Assembly: GCF_040947875.1 (NCBI RefSeq)
Contig: NZ_JBFRXN010000004.1
Location: 372,001 to 436,000, forward strand
Direction of reading: 5' to 3'
From: Pseudomonas sp. MYb118
GTDB lineage: Bacteria > Pseudomonadota > Gammaproteobacteria > Pseudomonadales > Pseudomonadaceae
DNA length: 64,000 nt
Every line of letters starts with the position of its first letter. The first letter of the stretch is position 1. Below, one piece after another: positions 45,065 to 54,130 of the stretch. The translations under genes were made by a program, and so were the position numbers. Under the pieces are notes generated by a model. It did not search any database. It was not told where the DNA came from and saw nothing but the letters and a program-made list of their open reading frames with translations.

Positions 45065-45565
45065 ATGAAGCGCCAGGGATGGGCCGCGCTGCTGGTGATC
45101 TGCACGATCAGCCTGCCCGCGCCGCTGACGGCGGCCACCAGCCAGAGCTTCCAGGTCAGCGCCACGGTGGTGCCGGGCTGCCTGGTGGTGGGCGGGGTGT
45201 CGAACTACGGCAGCCTGAATTTCGGCAGCCAGTCGGCGTTGGCCACCAGCACCGTGCGAGTGGCCCTTACGGCGGGGGTGCAGTTGCAATGCACACCGGG
45301 TGTGACCCTGACCATGAGCGTCGATGGCGGCCAGTACAACAACAGCGGGCGGCACATGCAGTTGAGCACCGGCAGCAATCGGGTGGCCTATCAGTTGTTC
45401 CGCGATGCAGCCTACAGCCAGAGCCTGGGCATCGGTCAAAGCGTGACGGTGGCCTATGCCGACGCCAATAACATCCGCCTGCCGATCTACGGCCAGGTGC
45501 AATTGCCGGGCAATCAGCCTGGGGGGACTTACAGCGATGTGCTGCAAGTGCAGCTGTCGTTTTGA
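45065..45565 (+). CDS. Spore coat U-domain pilin subunit (Csu-like), fourth
   Basis: The 166-aa secreted protein has a signal peptide (cleaved near PLTAATS), cysteines in PGCLVVG and LQCTPG, and the ending TYSDVLQVQLSF. It starts 4 bp after the previous stop codon. It corresponds to the subunit normally placed just before the chaperone gene in Csu operons. Confidence 0.85.
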   Translation: MKRQGWAALLVICTISLPAPLTAATSQSFQVSATVVPGCLVVGGVSNYGSLNFGSQSALATSTVRVALTAGVQLQCTPGVTLTMSVDGGQYNNSGRHMQLSTGSNRVAYQLFRDAAYSQSLGIGQSVTVAYADANNIRLPIYGQVQLPGNQPGGTYSDVLQVQLSF

Positions 45566-45595
45566 ACGAGTTGGGCAGACACAAGGAGCGGGTAT

Positions 45596-46354
45596 ATGCG
45601 TCATGCAGTAGGGGCGTTGCTGCTGTTGGCGGCGATCAAGGCGCAGGCGGCCAGTTCGGTACTGATCTGGCCGATTGATCCGGTGCTGGAGGCCGATCAG
45701 CAGGCCAGTGCCCTGTGGCTGGAAAACCGTGGCGATGAAACGGCGAATCTGCAGATTCGTGTGTTCGCCTGGAGCCAGAGCGATTTCAGCGACCAGTACC
45801 AGAATCAGCGCGATGTCATCGGCAGCCCGCCCGTGGCGAAGATCGAGCCGGGCCAGAAACAACTGGTGCGCCTGACCCGCACCCGGGACATTGCGCCGGG
45901 GCAGGAACTGGCCTATCGCATCATCATCGACGAAATCCCCTCGGCAAGACCGCCCGTCGCTGAGGACGGCAAGACGGCGGCGGCGATTCGTTTCCAGATG
46001 CGTTACTCGGTGCCGTTGTTCGCTTACGGCGCGGGTCTGTGGAGCAAGGAGGACGCCAGCCGCAAACGTGATCCGAAAAGCGCCGGCCTGCCGGACCTGA
46101 GCTGGCGCTCGGTGGCGGTGGATGGCCAGCCCTATGTCGAAGTGCGCAACCGCGGCGCGGTGCATGCGCGCCTGACCGATGTCTCGCTCAAGCAGGGCGG
46201 CCAGTCGCGGCCGATGGTGGACGGCCTGCTCGGCTACGTGCTGCCGGGGGCGATCATGCGCTGGCCGGCGCCGGGACCGATGGCCGGCGAGCCGGCGTTG
46301 CAGGTCCGGGTCAACGGTGCGCCGCAACTGCAGAGTATTGCGCCGGCACGCTGA
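45596..46354 (+). CDS. csuC: Periplasmic pilus chaperone (CsuC-like)
   Basis: The 252-aa product has a signal peptide (MRHAVGALLLLAAIKAQA) and a two-domain PapD-like fold: an N-terminal domain with VLIWPIDPVLEADQQASALWLENRG and RTRDIAPGQELAYRIIIDEIP, and a C-terminal domain from about residue 155. It caps pilin subunits in the periplasm and hands them to the usher encoded next. AAGGAGCGGG precedes the ATG. Confidence 0.9.
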   Translation: MRHAVGALLLLAAIKAQAASSVLIWPIDPVLEADQQASALWLENRGDETANLQIRVFAWSQSDFSDQYQNQRDVIGSPPVAKIEPGQKQLVRLTRTRDIAPGQELAYRIIIDEIPSARPPVAEDGKTAAAIRFQMRYSVPLFAYGAGLWSKEDASRKRDPKSAGLPDLSWRSVAVDGQPYVEVRNRGAVHARLTDVSLKQGGQSRPMVDGLLGYVLPGAIMRWPAPGPMAGEPALQVRVNGAPQLQSIAPAR

Positions 46355-46407
46355 CGCAAGGGTGAGGGGCAGGGAGGGCAAGGTCCATTGACGGACGTAC
46401 AGCGGTA

Positions 46408-48768
46408 ATGAGCCAGCGCCTGGCTCGCAGTTTCCAGTGTCCGTTGCGGGTGATCGGTTGTGTAGGTTGCCTGATGTTCGTTCACTCGTCCGGAGCCGGT
46501 GACTTGCCGCCTCCACCCAGCGGCATGGAGGCCGTGGCTGATGCGCAGTTGTTCCTGGAATTGGTGGTCAATCAGATGAATACCGGGCGCGTCGTCGCGG
46601 TGGAGCAGCGTAACGGGCGGTTTTTCCTGCCGGCCAGCGCGCTGCGGGAAACCGGCATGAAGCTGCCGGACGGCCTCGGTGCCGAAGTCGATCTCGATGG
46701 TCTGCCGGGTCTGCACAGTCAGTACGACGGCAACGGCCAGCGCTTGCTGCTCGATGTACCGCCAAACTGGCTGCCGGAGCAGTTCATCGGCAATCGCAAC
46801 ACCTACCCGCGTACCCAGGCCCTGAGCAGTTTCGGCGCCTTGTTCAACTACGACCTGTACCTGAACGACACCGATGATGCCGGCACTTATCTTGCCGCGT
46901 GGAACGAAGTGCGGCTGTTCGACAGTTGGGGCACGCTGTCCAACACCGGGCAGTATCGGCGCACGCTGTCGGGGGATTCACTCAGCGCGTTGAACAACGG
47001 CTACCTGCGTTACGACACCACCTGGCGCTATTCCGATGACGAGCGCCTGCTGACCTACGAGGGCGGTGACCTGGTCAGCGGTGCCTTGCCCTGGAGCAGT
47101 TCGGTGCGCATGGGCGGGGTGCAACTGTCCAGGGACTTTGGCGTACGGCCCGACCTGGTGACCTACCCGTTGCCGCAGTTCGCCGGGGAGGCGGCGGTGC
47201 CGTCGTCGGTCGACCTGTTCATCAATGGCTACAAGTCCAGCAGCGCCGGTCTTCAGCCCGGCCCCTACACGCTGACCAATGTGCCGTTCATCAATGGCGC
47301 CGGTGAAGCGGTGGTGGTCACCACCGACGCATTGGGCCGACAGGTCTCGACCACGGTGCCGTTCTACGTCACCAGCAGTCTGCTGCAAAAGGGCCTGAGT
47401 GATTTTTCCGTGGCCGCCGGCTCCCTGCGGCGGGACTACGGCCTGCGTGATTTCTCCTACGGACCGGGGGTGACCTCCGGCAGTTTGCGTTATGGCGTCA
47501 GCGACAGCTTCACCCTGGAGAGCCACGCCGAAGCCTCGGATTCGCTGACCCTGGGCGGCATCGGTGGCAACCTGCGCCTGGGCAATTTTGGCGTACTGAA
47601 CACCGCCGTCAGCCAAAGCCGGTTCGACGGTGACAGCGGTCAGCAACTGAGTGTTGGTTATCAGTACAGCAGCCAGCGCTACAGTTTTTCCTACCAGCGT
47701 TTGCAGCGCCGCGACCGTTATGCCGACCTGACGGTGGTCGACAGCACGTTCACCACATTGAGCCGGCGCAGTGAGCAGGCGACCCTGAGCGTCAACCTCG
47801 AACGTTGGGGCAGCCTGGGCGTGGGTTATTTCGACATCCGCGCGGCCGACGATTCGCGCACGCGGTTGCTCAACCTGACATGGAACAAACCGCTGTGGCA
47901 CAACAGCAGTTTCTACCTGTCGGCCAACCGCGAAATCGGCGACAGCAACTGGGCGGTGCAGGCGCAACTGGTCATTCCGTTCGACCTGTACGGCAGCCTG
48001 GCCATCAGCAGCGAGCGCAGCAATACCGGGCAAACCCAGCAGCGGGTCAACTACAGCCGCGCCGTGCCCACCCAGGGCGGGGTTGGCTTCAGCCTCGGTT
48101 ACGGCCAGGGTGACGGGCCTTCGTATCGTCAGGCCGACCTGACCTGGCGCCTGCAATCGGTGCAGTTGCAGGCCGGTGTCTACGGCACCAACGACGCCGA
48201 AACCCGTTGGGCCGATGCCAGCGGTTCGCTGGTGTGGATGGACAAGCAGGTGTTCGCGGCCAATCGTATCGACGATGCCTTCGTGGTGGTCAGCACCGAC
48301 GGTTTTGCCGACATCCCGGTGCGTTACGAAAACCAGCAGGTCGGCCAGACCGATCGCAACGGCCACCTGCTGGTGCCATGGAGCAGCGCCTACTACCGTG
48401 GCAAGTACGAAATCGACCCGCTGAACCTGCCGGCCAACGTGCGCAGCCCGAATGTCGAGCAACGGATTGCCGTGCGCCGGGGTAGCGGTTACCTGCTGGA
48501 GTTCCCCTTGAGCCGGGTGGTCGCCGCGAGCATCGTGCTGGTGGACGCTCAGCAACAGGACCTGCCGCTGGGCAGCGGCGTGCTGCATGAACAGAGTGGC
48601 ACGCAGACGGTGGTGGGCTGGGACGGGCTGGTGTACCTGGAAGACCTCAAGGCGCAGAACACCCTGAAGGTGAGCCTGGCGGATGGCAAAAGCTGTGAGG
48701 TGCAATTCGCCGTGGATGTGCAGCAGGAGCAGATCCCGCTGATCGGCCCACTGGTGTGCCGGCCATGA
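46408..48768 (+). CDS. csuD: Outer-membrane pilus usher (CsuD-like)
   Basis: The 786-aa product has an N-terminal signal region, an N-domain, a 24-strand beta-barrel core with the plug region (SVDLFINGYKSSSAGLQPGPYTLTNVPF), and C-terminal domains ending with paired cysteines (KSCEVQF, PLVCRP). It is the channel that assembles and exports the pilus. The next gene overlaps its stop codon by 4 bp (ATGA). Confidence 0.92.
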   Translation: MSQRLARSFQCPLRVIGCVGCLMFVHSSGAGDLPPPPSGMEAVADAQLFLELVVNQMNTGRVVAVEQRNGRFFLPASALRETGMKLPDGLGAEVDLDGLPGLHSQYDGNGQRLLLDVPPNWLPEQFIGNRNTYPRTQALSSFGALFNYDLYLNDTDDAGTYLAAWNEVRLFDSWGTLSNTGQYRRTLSGDSLSALNNGYLRYDTTWRYSDDERLLTYEGGDLVSGALPWSSSVRMGGVQLSRDFGVRPDLVTYPLPQFAGEAAVPSSVDLFINGYKSSSAGLQPGPYTLTNVPFINGAGEAVVVTTDALGRQVSTTVPFYVTSSLLQKGLSDFSVAAGSLRRDYGLRDFSYGPGVTSGSLRYGVSDSFTLESHAEASDSLTLGGIGGNLRLGNFGVLNTAVSQSRFDGDSGQQLSVGYQYSSQRYSFSYQRLQRRDRYADLTVVDSTFTTLSRRSEQATLSVNLERWGSLGVGYFDIRAADDSRTRLLNLTWNKPLWHNSSFYLSANREIGDSNWAVQAQLVIPFDLYGSLAISSERSNTGQTQQRVNYSRAVPTQGGVGFSLGYGQGDGPSYRQADLTWRLQSVQLQAGVYGTNDAETRWADASGSLVWMDKQVFAANRIDDAFVVVSTDGFADIPVRYENQQVGQTDRNGHLLVPWSSAYYRGKYEIDPLNLPANVRSPNVEQRIAVRRGSGYLLEFPLSRVVAASIVLVDAQQQDLPLGSGVLHEQSGTQTVVGWDGLVYLEDLKAQNTLKVSLADGKSCEVQFAVDVQQEQIPLIGPLVCRP

Positions 48769-49727
48769 GGTGGCTGGCGCTGGTGCTGCTTTGCCTGCCG
48801 GGATCGGTGTGGGCGTTGTGTTCGGCGGTTCCTACGACACCGGCGTCGTTTGGTTCGGTGAGTTCGATTGCGGTGCGCACGGCGTCGCAACCCAGCTCGA
48901 CGCTCAATGCCGGCCTGCGTTGCACGGGGTCGTTGCTGTCGTTGCTGACCACCAACGACCATTTCTACGCGAAAATCACGTCGACCCAATCCGGTCTGCT
49001 CGGGCCCAAAGGTGATGTGATCGGCTACACGCTGTATGCCAACAACAGCACCAACTACCCGATCACCCGTGGTGTGGACTTCGATTTCGCCCGCAACGGC
49101 ATTATTGATGCGCTGGGACTGCTGGGCAGTGTCGTGCCGAAAACCGCGCCGATCTATCTGGGCACCATCGTCGGCAGCAACGTGGCCGCAGGGCTCTATA
49201 CCGAAACCCTGAGCATTGCCTGGACTTGGGATTATTGTGCCGGCATTGGCGCGCTCGGGGCCTGCCTGGGGCGTGACACCAGCAGCGGCAACACCACCTT
49301 GACGGTCAACATGACCGTGTCCAACGACTGTACCATCACGGCGCCGAACATCGCGTTTGGCAGCGCACCGGTGGTCAGCGGGTTTGCAGCCGTCACCGGC
49401 CAGACGATCAACCTGGCGTGCACCAAGGACAGCGCCTATACCGTGGGCCTGAGTGATGGGCAGAACCCCGTCAGTGCCGGCGGCCGTCGGCGGATGATCT
49501 CCGGCAGCAACTACCTGGCCTATGACATCTTCAAGGGCAGCGGCACCACACGCTGGGGCAGTGTCGGCGCGGCGCGGCGGGCCGGCACCGATGCCGAGGT
49601 CAACCCCGGCAACGGGCAGGGCACCGGCAGCCAGATCTTCAACTACAACGCGAAGATCTACACCGACCAGACCACACCGCCAGCGGGGACCTACCTGGAC
49701 AATGTGGTGCTGGATGTGGGGTTTTGA
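48765..49727 (+). CDS. csuE: Two-domain pilus tip adhesin (CsuE-like)
   Basis: The 320-aa product has a signal peptide (MRWLALVLLCLPGSVWA) and two spore-coat-U type domains (about 18-150 and 180-320). The second ends GTYLDNVVLDVGF, the donor-strand motif. Two-domain tip subunits encoded last in the operon are the adhesins of Csu pili. ATG 48765 overlaps the usher stop; GTG 48756 is an alternative. It is followed by a long perfect inverted repeat at 49739-49829, which could also terminate transcription. Confidence 0.88.
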   Translation: MRWLALVLLCLPGSVWALCSAVPTTPASFGSVSSIAVRTASQPSSTLNAGLRCTGSLLSLLTTNDHFYAKITSTQSGLLGPKGDVIGYTLYANNSTNYPITRGVDFDFARNGIIDALGLLGSVVPKTAPIYLGTIVGSNVAAGLYTETLSIAWTWDYCAGIGALGACLGRDTSSGNTTLTVNMTVSNDCTITAPNIAFGSAPVVSGFAAVTGQTINLACTKDSAYTVGLSDGQNPVSAGGRRRMISGSNYLAYDIFKGSGTTRWGSVGAARRAGTDAEVNPGNGQGTGSQIFNYNAKIYTDQTTPPAGTYLDNVVLDVGF

Positions 49728-49738
49728 GTGATGTGAAA

Positions 49739-49829
49739 CTGTGGGAGCGGGCTTGCTCGCGAAAGCGGTGTGTCAGTCACCGAATACTGGTCTGACACAC
49801 CGCTTTCGCGAGCAAGCCCGCTCCCACAG
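49739..49829. repeat. REPIN with 38-bp perfect arms
   Basis: The arms 49739-49776 and 49792-49829 are exact inverted copies, with a 15-nt loop. This is longer and cleaner than other REPINs in the window and lies between convergent operons. Confidence 0.9.
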
Positions 49830-49863
49830 GTTTAATCGTTCCCTCAGGTTGTACAATCAGGCT

Positions 49864-50907
49864 CTATCGCTCGATGCTACGGTTCCAGCGCGCGTTCCAC
49901 TCAGGGCGCAGTTCGTTGACCTTGTCCCAGTCCACCGCAATCGCCGTTTCCAGGTACTGCTTCATCGCCTCCACCTGGCCATGGGTCTTGTCGGTGGTCG
50001 GGGTATTGGGGTTGGACGGGATCTGATCGCCGTCTTCCAGGGCGATGGCTTGCGCCTCCGGGGTCAGCAGAAACGCGGCGAGTTTCTGCGCCAGTTCCGG
50101 CTGGGTGTTGTTGGCGATGGTGCATTCGGCGACGTTGAGCACCACCGAGCCTTCCTTGGGCTGTGCGTATTCGACCTGCATGCCCTTGAGCTTCAGCGCC
50201 GTGACCTGGGTGGGCGTGAGCGGGAACAGCGCTGCTTCGTCGGTCTGCAGCATTTCGGAAATCTTCGCCGAGCTCGGGATGTACTCCAGCACGTTACGCC
50301 CGACGGTGTTCGGCCAGGCCTTGAAGCCCGGTTCGACGTTGGTTTCGCTGCCGCCCTGGATCCGGTTGAACATCAGGAAGCCGTGCAGGCCGAAGGTCGA
50401 CGAGGCCATCGACTGGAACACCACTTTGTCCTTGAAGCGCGGGTCGGCCAGGTCCATCCACGAGGTCGGCGCCGCCCAGCCTTTTTCCTTGAACAGCCGC
50501 GTGTTGTACGCCAGCCCCGTCACGCCGAGGCTGACCGCCACGGCCTGGTCCTTGATGCGGCCCTTGGCCGGGATCTGCGCCAGGGTCGGGTTGTCTTCGA
50601 GCTTGTCGCACAGGCCCATGGCGATGGCGCGGTACATGATGCCGTCGTCGAGGAACATCACGTGCATCTGCGGGTTGCCTTTGCTGGCCTGGACCTTGGC
50701 CAGGATGTCGGCGGAGGTGCCCGGCACGATCACCACCTTGACGTTGTTGGCCTTTTCGAAGGCCGGCAGCACCTTGTCGGCGTAGAGCCGTTCCATGGTG
50801 CCGCCGTTCATGCCCAGGTACAGCGTCGGCTCGGCCTGGGCCTGGCCGACGGCGAGCAGGGCGCCCAGGCAGGAGCCGAGCAGTGCAGTGCGTTTGACGT
50901 TATTCAT
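49864..50907 (-). CDS. Extracellular solute-binding protein (PotD/iron-type ABC family)
   Basis: The 347-aa product has a signal peptide (LGSCLGALLAVGQAQA) and a family 1/8-type binding domain with NNVKVVIVPGTSADILAKVQ and MFLDDGIMYRAIAMG. It belongs with the permeases and ATPase encoded at 54131-56817, though three dehydrogenase genes lie between. It is the last gene of this minus-strand operon. The ligand is not known; a small amine, opine-like or modified amino acid would fit the linked oxidoreductase. Confidence 0.85.
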   Translation of the reverse strand: MNNVKRTALLGSCLGALLAVGQAQAEPTLYLGMNGGTMERLYADKVLPAFEKANNVKVVIVPGTSADILAKVQASKGNPQMHVMFLDDGIMYRAIAMGLCDKLEDNPTLAQIPAKGRIKDQAVAVSLGVTGLAYNTRLFKEKGWAAPTSWMDLADPRFKDKVVFQSMASSTFGLHGFLMFNRIQGGSETNVEPGFKAWPNTVGRNVLEYIPSSAKISEMLQTDEAALFPLTPTQVTALKLKGMQVEYAQPKEGSVVLNVAECTIANNTQPELAQKLAAFLLTPEAQAIALEDGDQIPSNPNTPTTDKTHGQVEAMKQYLETAIAVDWDKVNELRPEWNARWNRSIER

Positions 50908-50925
50908 AAGCGCGACCTTCCTCTA

Positions 50926-52041
50926 TCAAGCAACGGAGATGGAGTGAAACCGGGTGATGGAAAACGCATCCAGCGGCGTGGTTGAGGCGCCGCCGCAGAT
51001 GATCTCGGTGAGCGCCTGGCCCACCGCAGGGCCGATCTGGAAGCCGGCGCCGGCAAAGCCGAACGCATGCAGCAGACCGGTTTGGGTGCCACTGTGGCCG
51101 ATCACCGGCTGGCGATCAGGCAGGTAACCTTCGGTGCCGCTCCAGGTGCGAATGGCCTGGGCGCCTTCCAGAAACGGGTACAGCTCGACGGCCTGGCGCA
51201 GGATCTCGATCACTGCGTGCTGGCCGGGGCGGGCGCGGGCGGTGTCTTGGGCAAAGCCCTGGCCGCCACCCAGCACGCAATTGCCGCGCGCCACCTGGCG
51301 GGCATAAATGCCGCCGCCTTCGACGCCGGTGCTGGCGTCCATCACCAGCGGCAGGGGTTCGGTGACCAGCATCGCCGGGTGACCGGAATGCATCGGCACC
51401 GCTTCGCCGAACTGTTCGGCAAGAGTGCCGGCCCAGGCACCGGCACAATTGAGCAGCCAGGGTGCGCGCAGCTCCAGGCCGCTTTGCGTGCGCACGTGAA
51501 AGCGCTGGCCGTCGTGCGCCACGTGGCTGACCGCGCATTGTTCATGCACCTGCGCGCCGTGCCTGGCAGCGGCGCGGGCAAACGCGGGGGAGACCAGTCG
51601 CGGGTTGGCGTGGCCGTCGTCCGGACAAAAAGAGGCGCCTACGGCCACGTCGCCCACCCACGGGAAACGTGCGCGCAGTTGCGTCCGGTCGAGCAATTGC
51701 AGGTCCAGGCCATAGCCCTGGCTGCTGGCGGCGTAATCGTGCAAGGCCTGCAAGTCAGCGAGGCTGCGCGCCAGTTTCAAGTGGCCGCTGCGCTGGTACT
51801 CGCCGTCGATGCCGATCAACGCCGGCAAGCGGCCCCAGATGTCGTGGGCGCGTTGCGACAGCGGCAGTTGCGACAGCGGCCGCCCCTGACGGCGCACGCC
51901 GCCGTAGTTCACGCCGCTGGAATGCGAACCGCAGAAGTCCCGCTCGAGCAGCGCCACGCGGCGGCCGGCCTGACTGAGAAACAGCGCCGCGGATGAACCG
52001 ACGATGCCGCCACCAATGATCACTGCATCGACTTCGATCAT
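50926..52041 (-). CDS. FAD-dependent amine/imino-acid dehydrogenase subunit (DAO fold, HcnC-like)
   Basis: The 371-aa product has a D-amino-acid-oxidase/sarcosine-oxidase fold with VDAVIIGGGIVGSSAALFLSQ at the start, RTWSGTEGYLPDRQPVIG, and HAFGFAGAGFQIGPAVG near the end. It is the catalytic subunit of a heterotrimeric dehydrogenase with the genes at 52038-53393 and 53833-54123. ATG 52041 overlaps the upstream stop (ATGA). The same subunit set occurs in the hydroxyproline region, but the sequences are clearly distinct, so the substrate is probably different. Confidence 0.85.
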   Translation of the reverse strand: MIEVDAVIIGGGIVGSSAALFLSQAGRRVALLERDFCGSHSSGVNYGGVRRQGRPLSQLPLSQRAHDIWGRLPALIGIDGEYQRSGHLKLARSLADLQALHDYAASSQGYGLDLQLLDRTQLRARFPWVGDVAVGASFCPDDGHANPRLVSPAFARAAARHGAQVHEQCAVSHVAHDGQRFHVRTQSGLELRAPWLLNCAGAWAGTLAEQFGEAVPMHSGHPAMLVTEPLPLVMDASTGVEGGGIYARQVARGNCVLGGGQGFAQDTARARPGQHAVIEILRQAVELYPFLEGAQAIRTWSGTEGYLPDRQPVIGHSGTQTGLLHAFGFAGAGFQIGPAVGQALTEIICGGASTTPLDAFSITRFHSISVA

Positions 52042-53393
52042 GGCTCGACCTCCAGGCCAAACGGCAATGGCTTGATCGGCGCCTGTGCGCGCAGCCGGCC
52101 GATCTCGGATACCTCGCGCTGGCTTTCGCAGGCGATGATTTCTGCCGCCGCGGCCCCACACATGCGCCCCTGGCAGCGACCCATGCCGACCCGGCAGTGG
52201 GCCTTGACCCGGTTGATTTCCCAGTGACCCTCACGCACGACCGCTCGGATGTCGCCGGCACGGACTTCTTCGCAGCGGCAGATCAGGGTGTCGTCGGCGG
52301 TATCGGCGGCCCAGTTTTCGGGAAAGACGAAGGCGCGTTCCAGGCCATGGCGGAAGCGCTCGACGCGGCTGAGTTGGTGTTCCAGTTGCGCGCCGCGTGG
52401 AGGCTGGATCAGAAAACCGCTGTCTTCCAGCAGGGCGAGGGCGGCGCGCTCGCCGGCCATTTCGGCGGCGTCGGCGCCCATGATGCCGGCGCCGTCACCG
52501 GCCAGATAGACCTCGCCGACGCTGCTGCGCCCGGCGTTGTCGCGTTGTGGCAGCCAGGCGCGGTTGAGCGGGTTCCAGGCGAAGGCGCAGCCGAGCAGGT
52601 CGGCCAATTGGGTTTCGCTGCGCAGGCCGTGGGCGAACGCCACGGCATCGCAAGCCAGGCGGTGAGTGCCGCGGGCGTCGGACCACTGCAGCGACTGCGC
52701 GCGTTGCTCACCGTCGATATTTTGCAGGGTGGCGCCCTGGTGCACCGGGATGCCGTGGGCGGTCAGCCAGCTGCGGTAATAGATGCCCTTGGCCAGGGTG
52801 GCCGGTTGCGCGAGCAGCCCCGGCACGGCGCGGGCCTGGGCGCTGAAGGGCGCGCTGTCGAGCACCGCGACCACCTTCGCCCCGGCCTTGGCGTATTGAT
52901 AGGCCACCAGGTACAGCAATGGCCCACTGCCGGCGAACACCACCCGTTCGCCGATGGCGCAGCCCTGGAACTTCAGCGCAATCTGCGCGGCGCCCAGGCT
53001 GTACACGCCGGGCAGCGTCCAGCCGGGTACCGGCAACACGCGGTCGGTGGCGCCGGTGGCGACGATGATCCGGGAGAATGCCAGGCGGGCGGTGCGACCG
53101 GCGTGCAGGGTGTCGAGGGTGTTGTGTTCGGCGTTCCACACCAGGGTGTCGGGGCGGTAGTCGAGCTGATCGCGCAGGGTGTCGAGGGCCTGGTGCAGGG
53201 CGTTGGCCTTGCGTGCTTCGAAGCCATAGAGCTTGACTGCCGAGCGCTTGAAATTGGCCGGCTGGCGCCGATAGATCTGCCCGCCCCCACGCGCCGCTTC
53301 ATCCAGCAACACCGGACGCACGCCGTGGGCCACCAGCGTCTGCGCGGCACGAATGCCAGCAGGGCCGGCGCCGATGATGACGACCGGGTTCAT
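52038..53393 (-). CDS. FAD/NAD(P)-binding oxidoreductase with BFD-like 2Fe-2S region (HcnB/OoxA-like)
   Basis: The 451-aa product begins VVIIGAGPAGIRAAQTL, has a second dinucleotide motif (VVFAGSGPLLYLVAYQYAKAG), and a C-terminal cysteine region (LICRCEEVRAGDI, CRVGMGRCQGRMCG) for a [2Fe-2S] cluster. It matches the large electron-transfer subunit of opine, cyanide or D-hydroxyproline type dehydrogenases. It is separated from its ferredoxin-like partner by a 439-bp tandem REPIN array. Confidence 0.87.
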   Translation of the reverse strand: MNPVVIIGAGPAGIRAAQTLVAHGVRPVLLDEAARGGGQIYRRQPANFKRSAVKLYGFEARKANALHQALDTLRDQLDYRPDTLVWNAEHNTLDTLHAGRTARLAFSRIIVATGATDRVLPVPGWTLPGVYSLGAAQIALKFQGCAIGERVVFAGSGPLLYLVAYQYAKAGAKVVAVLDSAPFSAQARAVPGLLAQPATLAKGIYYRSWLTAHGIPVHQGATLQNIDGEQRAQSLQWSDARGTHRLACDAVAFAHGLRSETQLADLLGCAFAWNPLNRAWLPQRDNAGRSSVGEVYLAGDGAGIMGADAAEMAGERAALALLEDSGFLIQPPRGAQLEHQLSRVERFRHGLERAFVFPENWAADTADDTLICRCEEVRAGDIRAVVREGHWEINRVKAHCRVGMGRCQGRMCGAAAAEIIACESQREVSEIGRLRAQAPIKPLPFGLEVEP

Positions 53394-53439
53394 AGGTACC
53401 TCGTCTGTGTGGCTGGGGGATTTGGGGTGCCGGTTCGGG

Positions 53440-53810
53440 CCTCATCGCGAGCAGGCTCGCTCCCACAGTTGATTGGGGAAAACCACAGTTTTTGTGCCCG
53501 ACTCAGCCCCCCTGTAGGAGCGAGCATGCTCGCGATGGCGGTAGAACAGGCAACATCTGTGGCGACAGGCACACCGCCATCGCGAGCAGGCTCGCTCCCA
53601 CAGTTGATTGGGGACAACCACAGTTTTTGTGCCCGACTCAGCCCCCCTGTAGGAGCGAGCTTGCTCGCGATGGCGGTAGAACAGGCAACATCTGTGGTGA
53701 CAGGCACGCCGCCTTCGCGAGCAAGCCCGCTCCCACAGTTGATAGGGGAAAACCACACATTTGCTGTCCGGCGCATCCCCCCTGTGGGAGCGAGCCTGCT
53801 CGCGATGGGG
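53440..53810. repeat. Tandem REPIN array, 135-bp unit
   Basis: Units starting TTGATTGGGG begin at 53469, 53604 and 53739, exactly 135 bp apart. The first two are nearly identical and the third is partial. Each unit contains a GTAGGAGCGAGC-type REP and an inverted REP around a conserved spacer (AGAACAGGCAACATCTGTGG). The array fills the 53394-53832 gap inside an operon. Confidence 0.9.
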
Positions 53811-53832
53811 CCAGAGCGATCCATGAAGAAAC

Positions 53833-54123
53833 TCACAGGCACCGCCCCGGTTCGCGGCTGATGTGTTCGCCCGCTTCGAGCATTGTCGAGCAGGCGCGTA
53901 CGCGGCGGCCGTCGCCCAGGCGTACCCAGCAGTCCTGGCAGGCGCCCATCAGGCAGAAGCCGGCGCGGGGTTCGGCGCTGAAGTCGCTGCCGCGCAAGTG
54001 TTCGCTCACCGTCAGCACCGCCGTCAGCACGGTGTCGCCGAGCAGGCCGCTGGCGGGTTCGCCGTCGAGGGTAAAGTGCACGGCCGGGCGGTCGCCCTCG
54101 GCCAGTCGTTTCAGCAGAGCCAT
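53833..54123 (-). CDS. 2Fe-2S ferredoxin-like dehydrogenase subunit (HcnA-like)
   Basis: The 96-aa product has the plant-type ferredoxin cysteine cluster AGFCLMGACQDCWVRL plus RACSTM. ATG 54123 (MALLKRLAEG) is preferred over the upstream ATG 54165, which would overlap the permease gene by 35 bp. It is the small subunit of the dehydrogenase encoded downstream. It lies 7 bp after the permease gene, tying transport and oxidation together. Confidence 0.85.
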   Translation of the reverse strand: MALLKRLAEGDRPAVHFTLDGEPASGLLGDTVLTAVLTVSEHLRGSDFSAEPRAGFCLMGACQDCWVRLGDGRRVRACSTMLEAGEHISREPGRCL

Positions 54124-54130
54124 GGCGCCC

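Noticed and set aside
53440..53810. Possible CRISPR array because of regular spacing
   Set aside because: Units are 135 bp, the spacers are conserved rather than unique, and repeats are REP palindromes; no cas genes are present.
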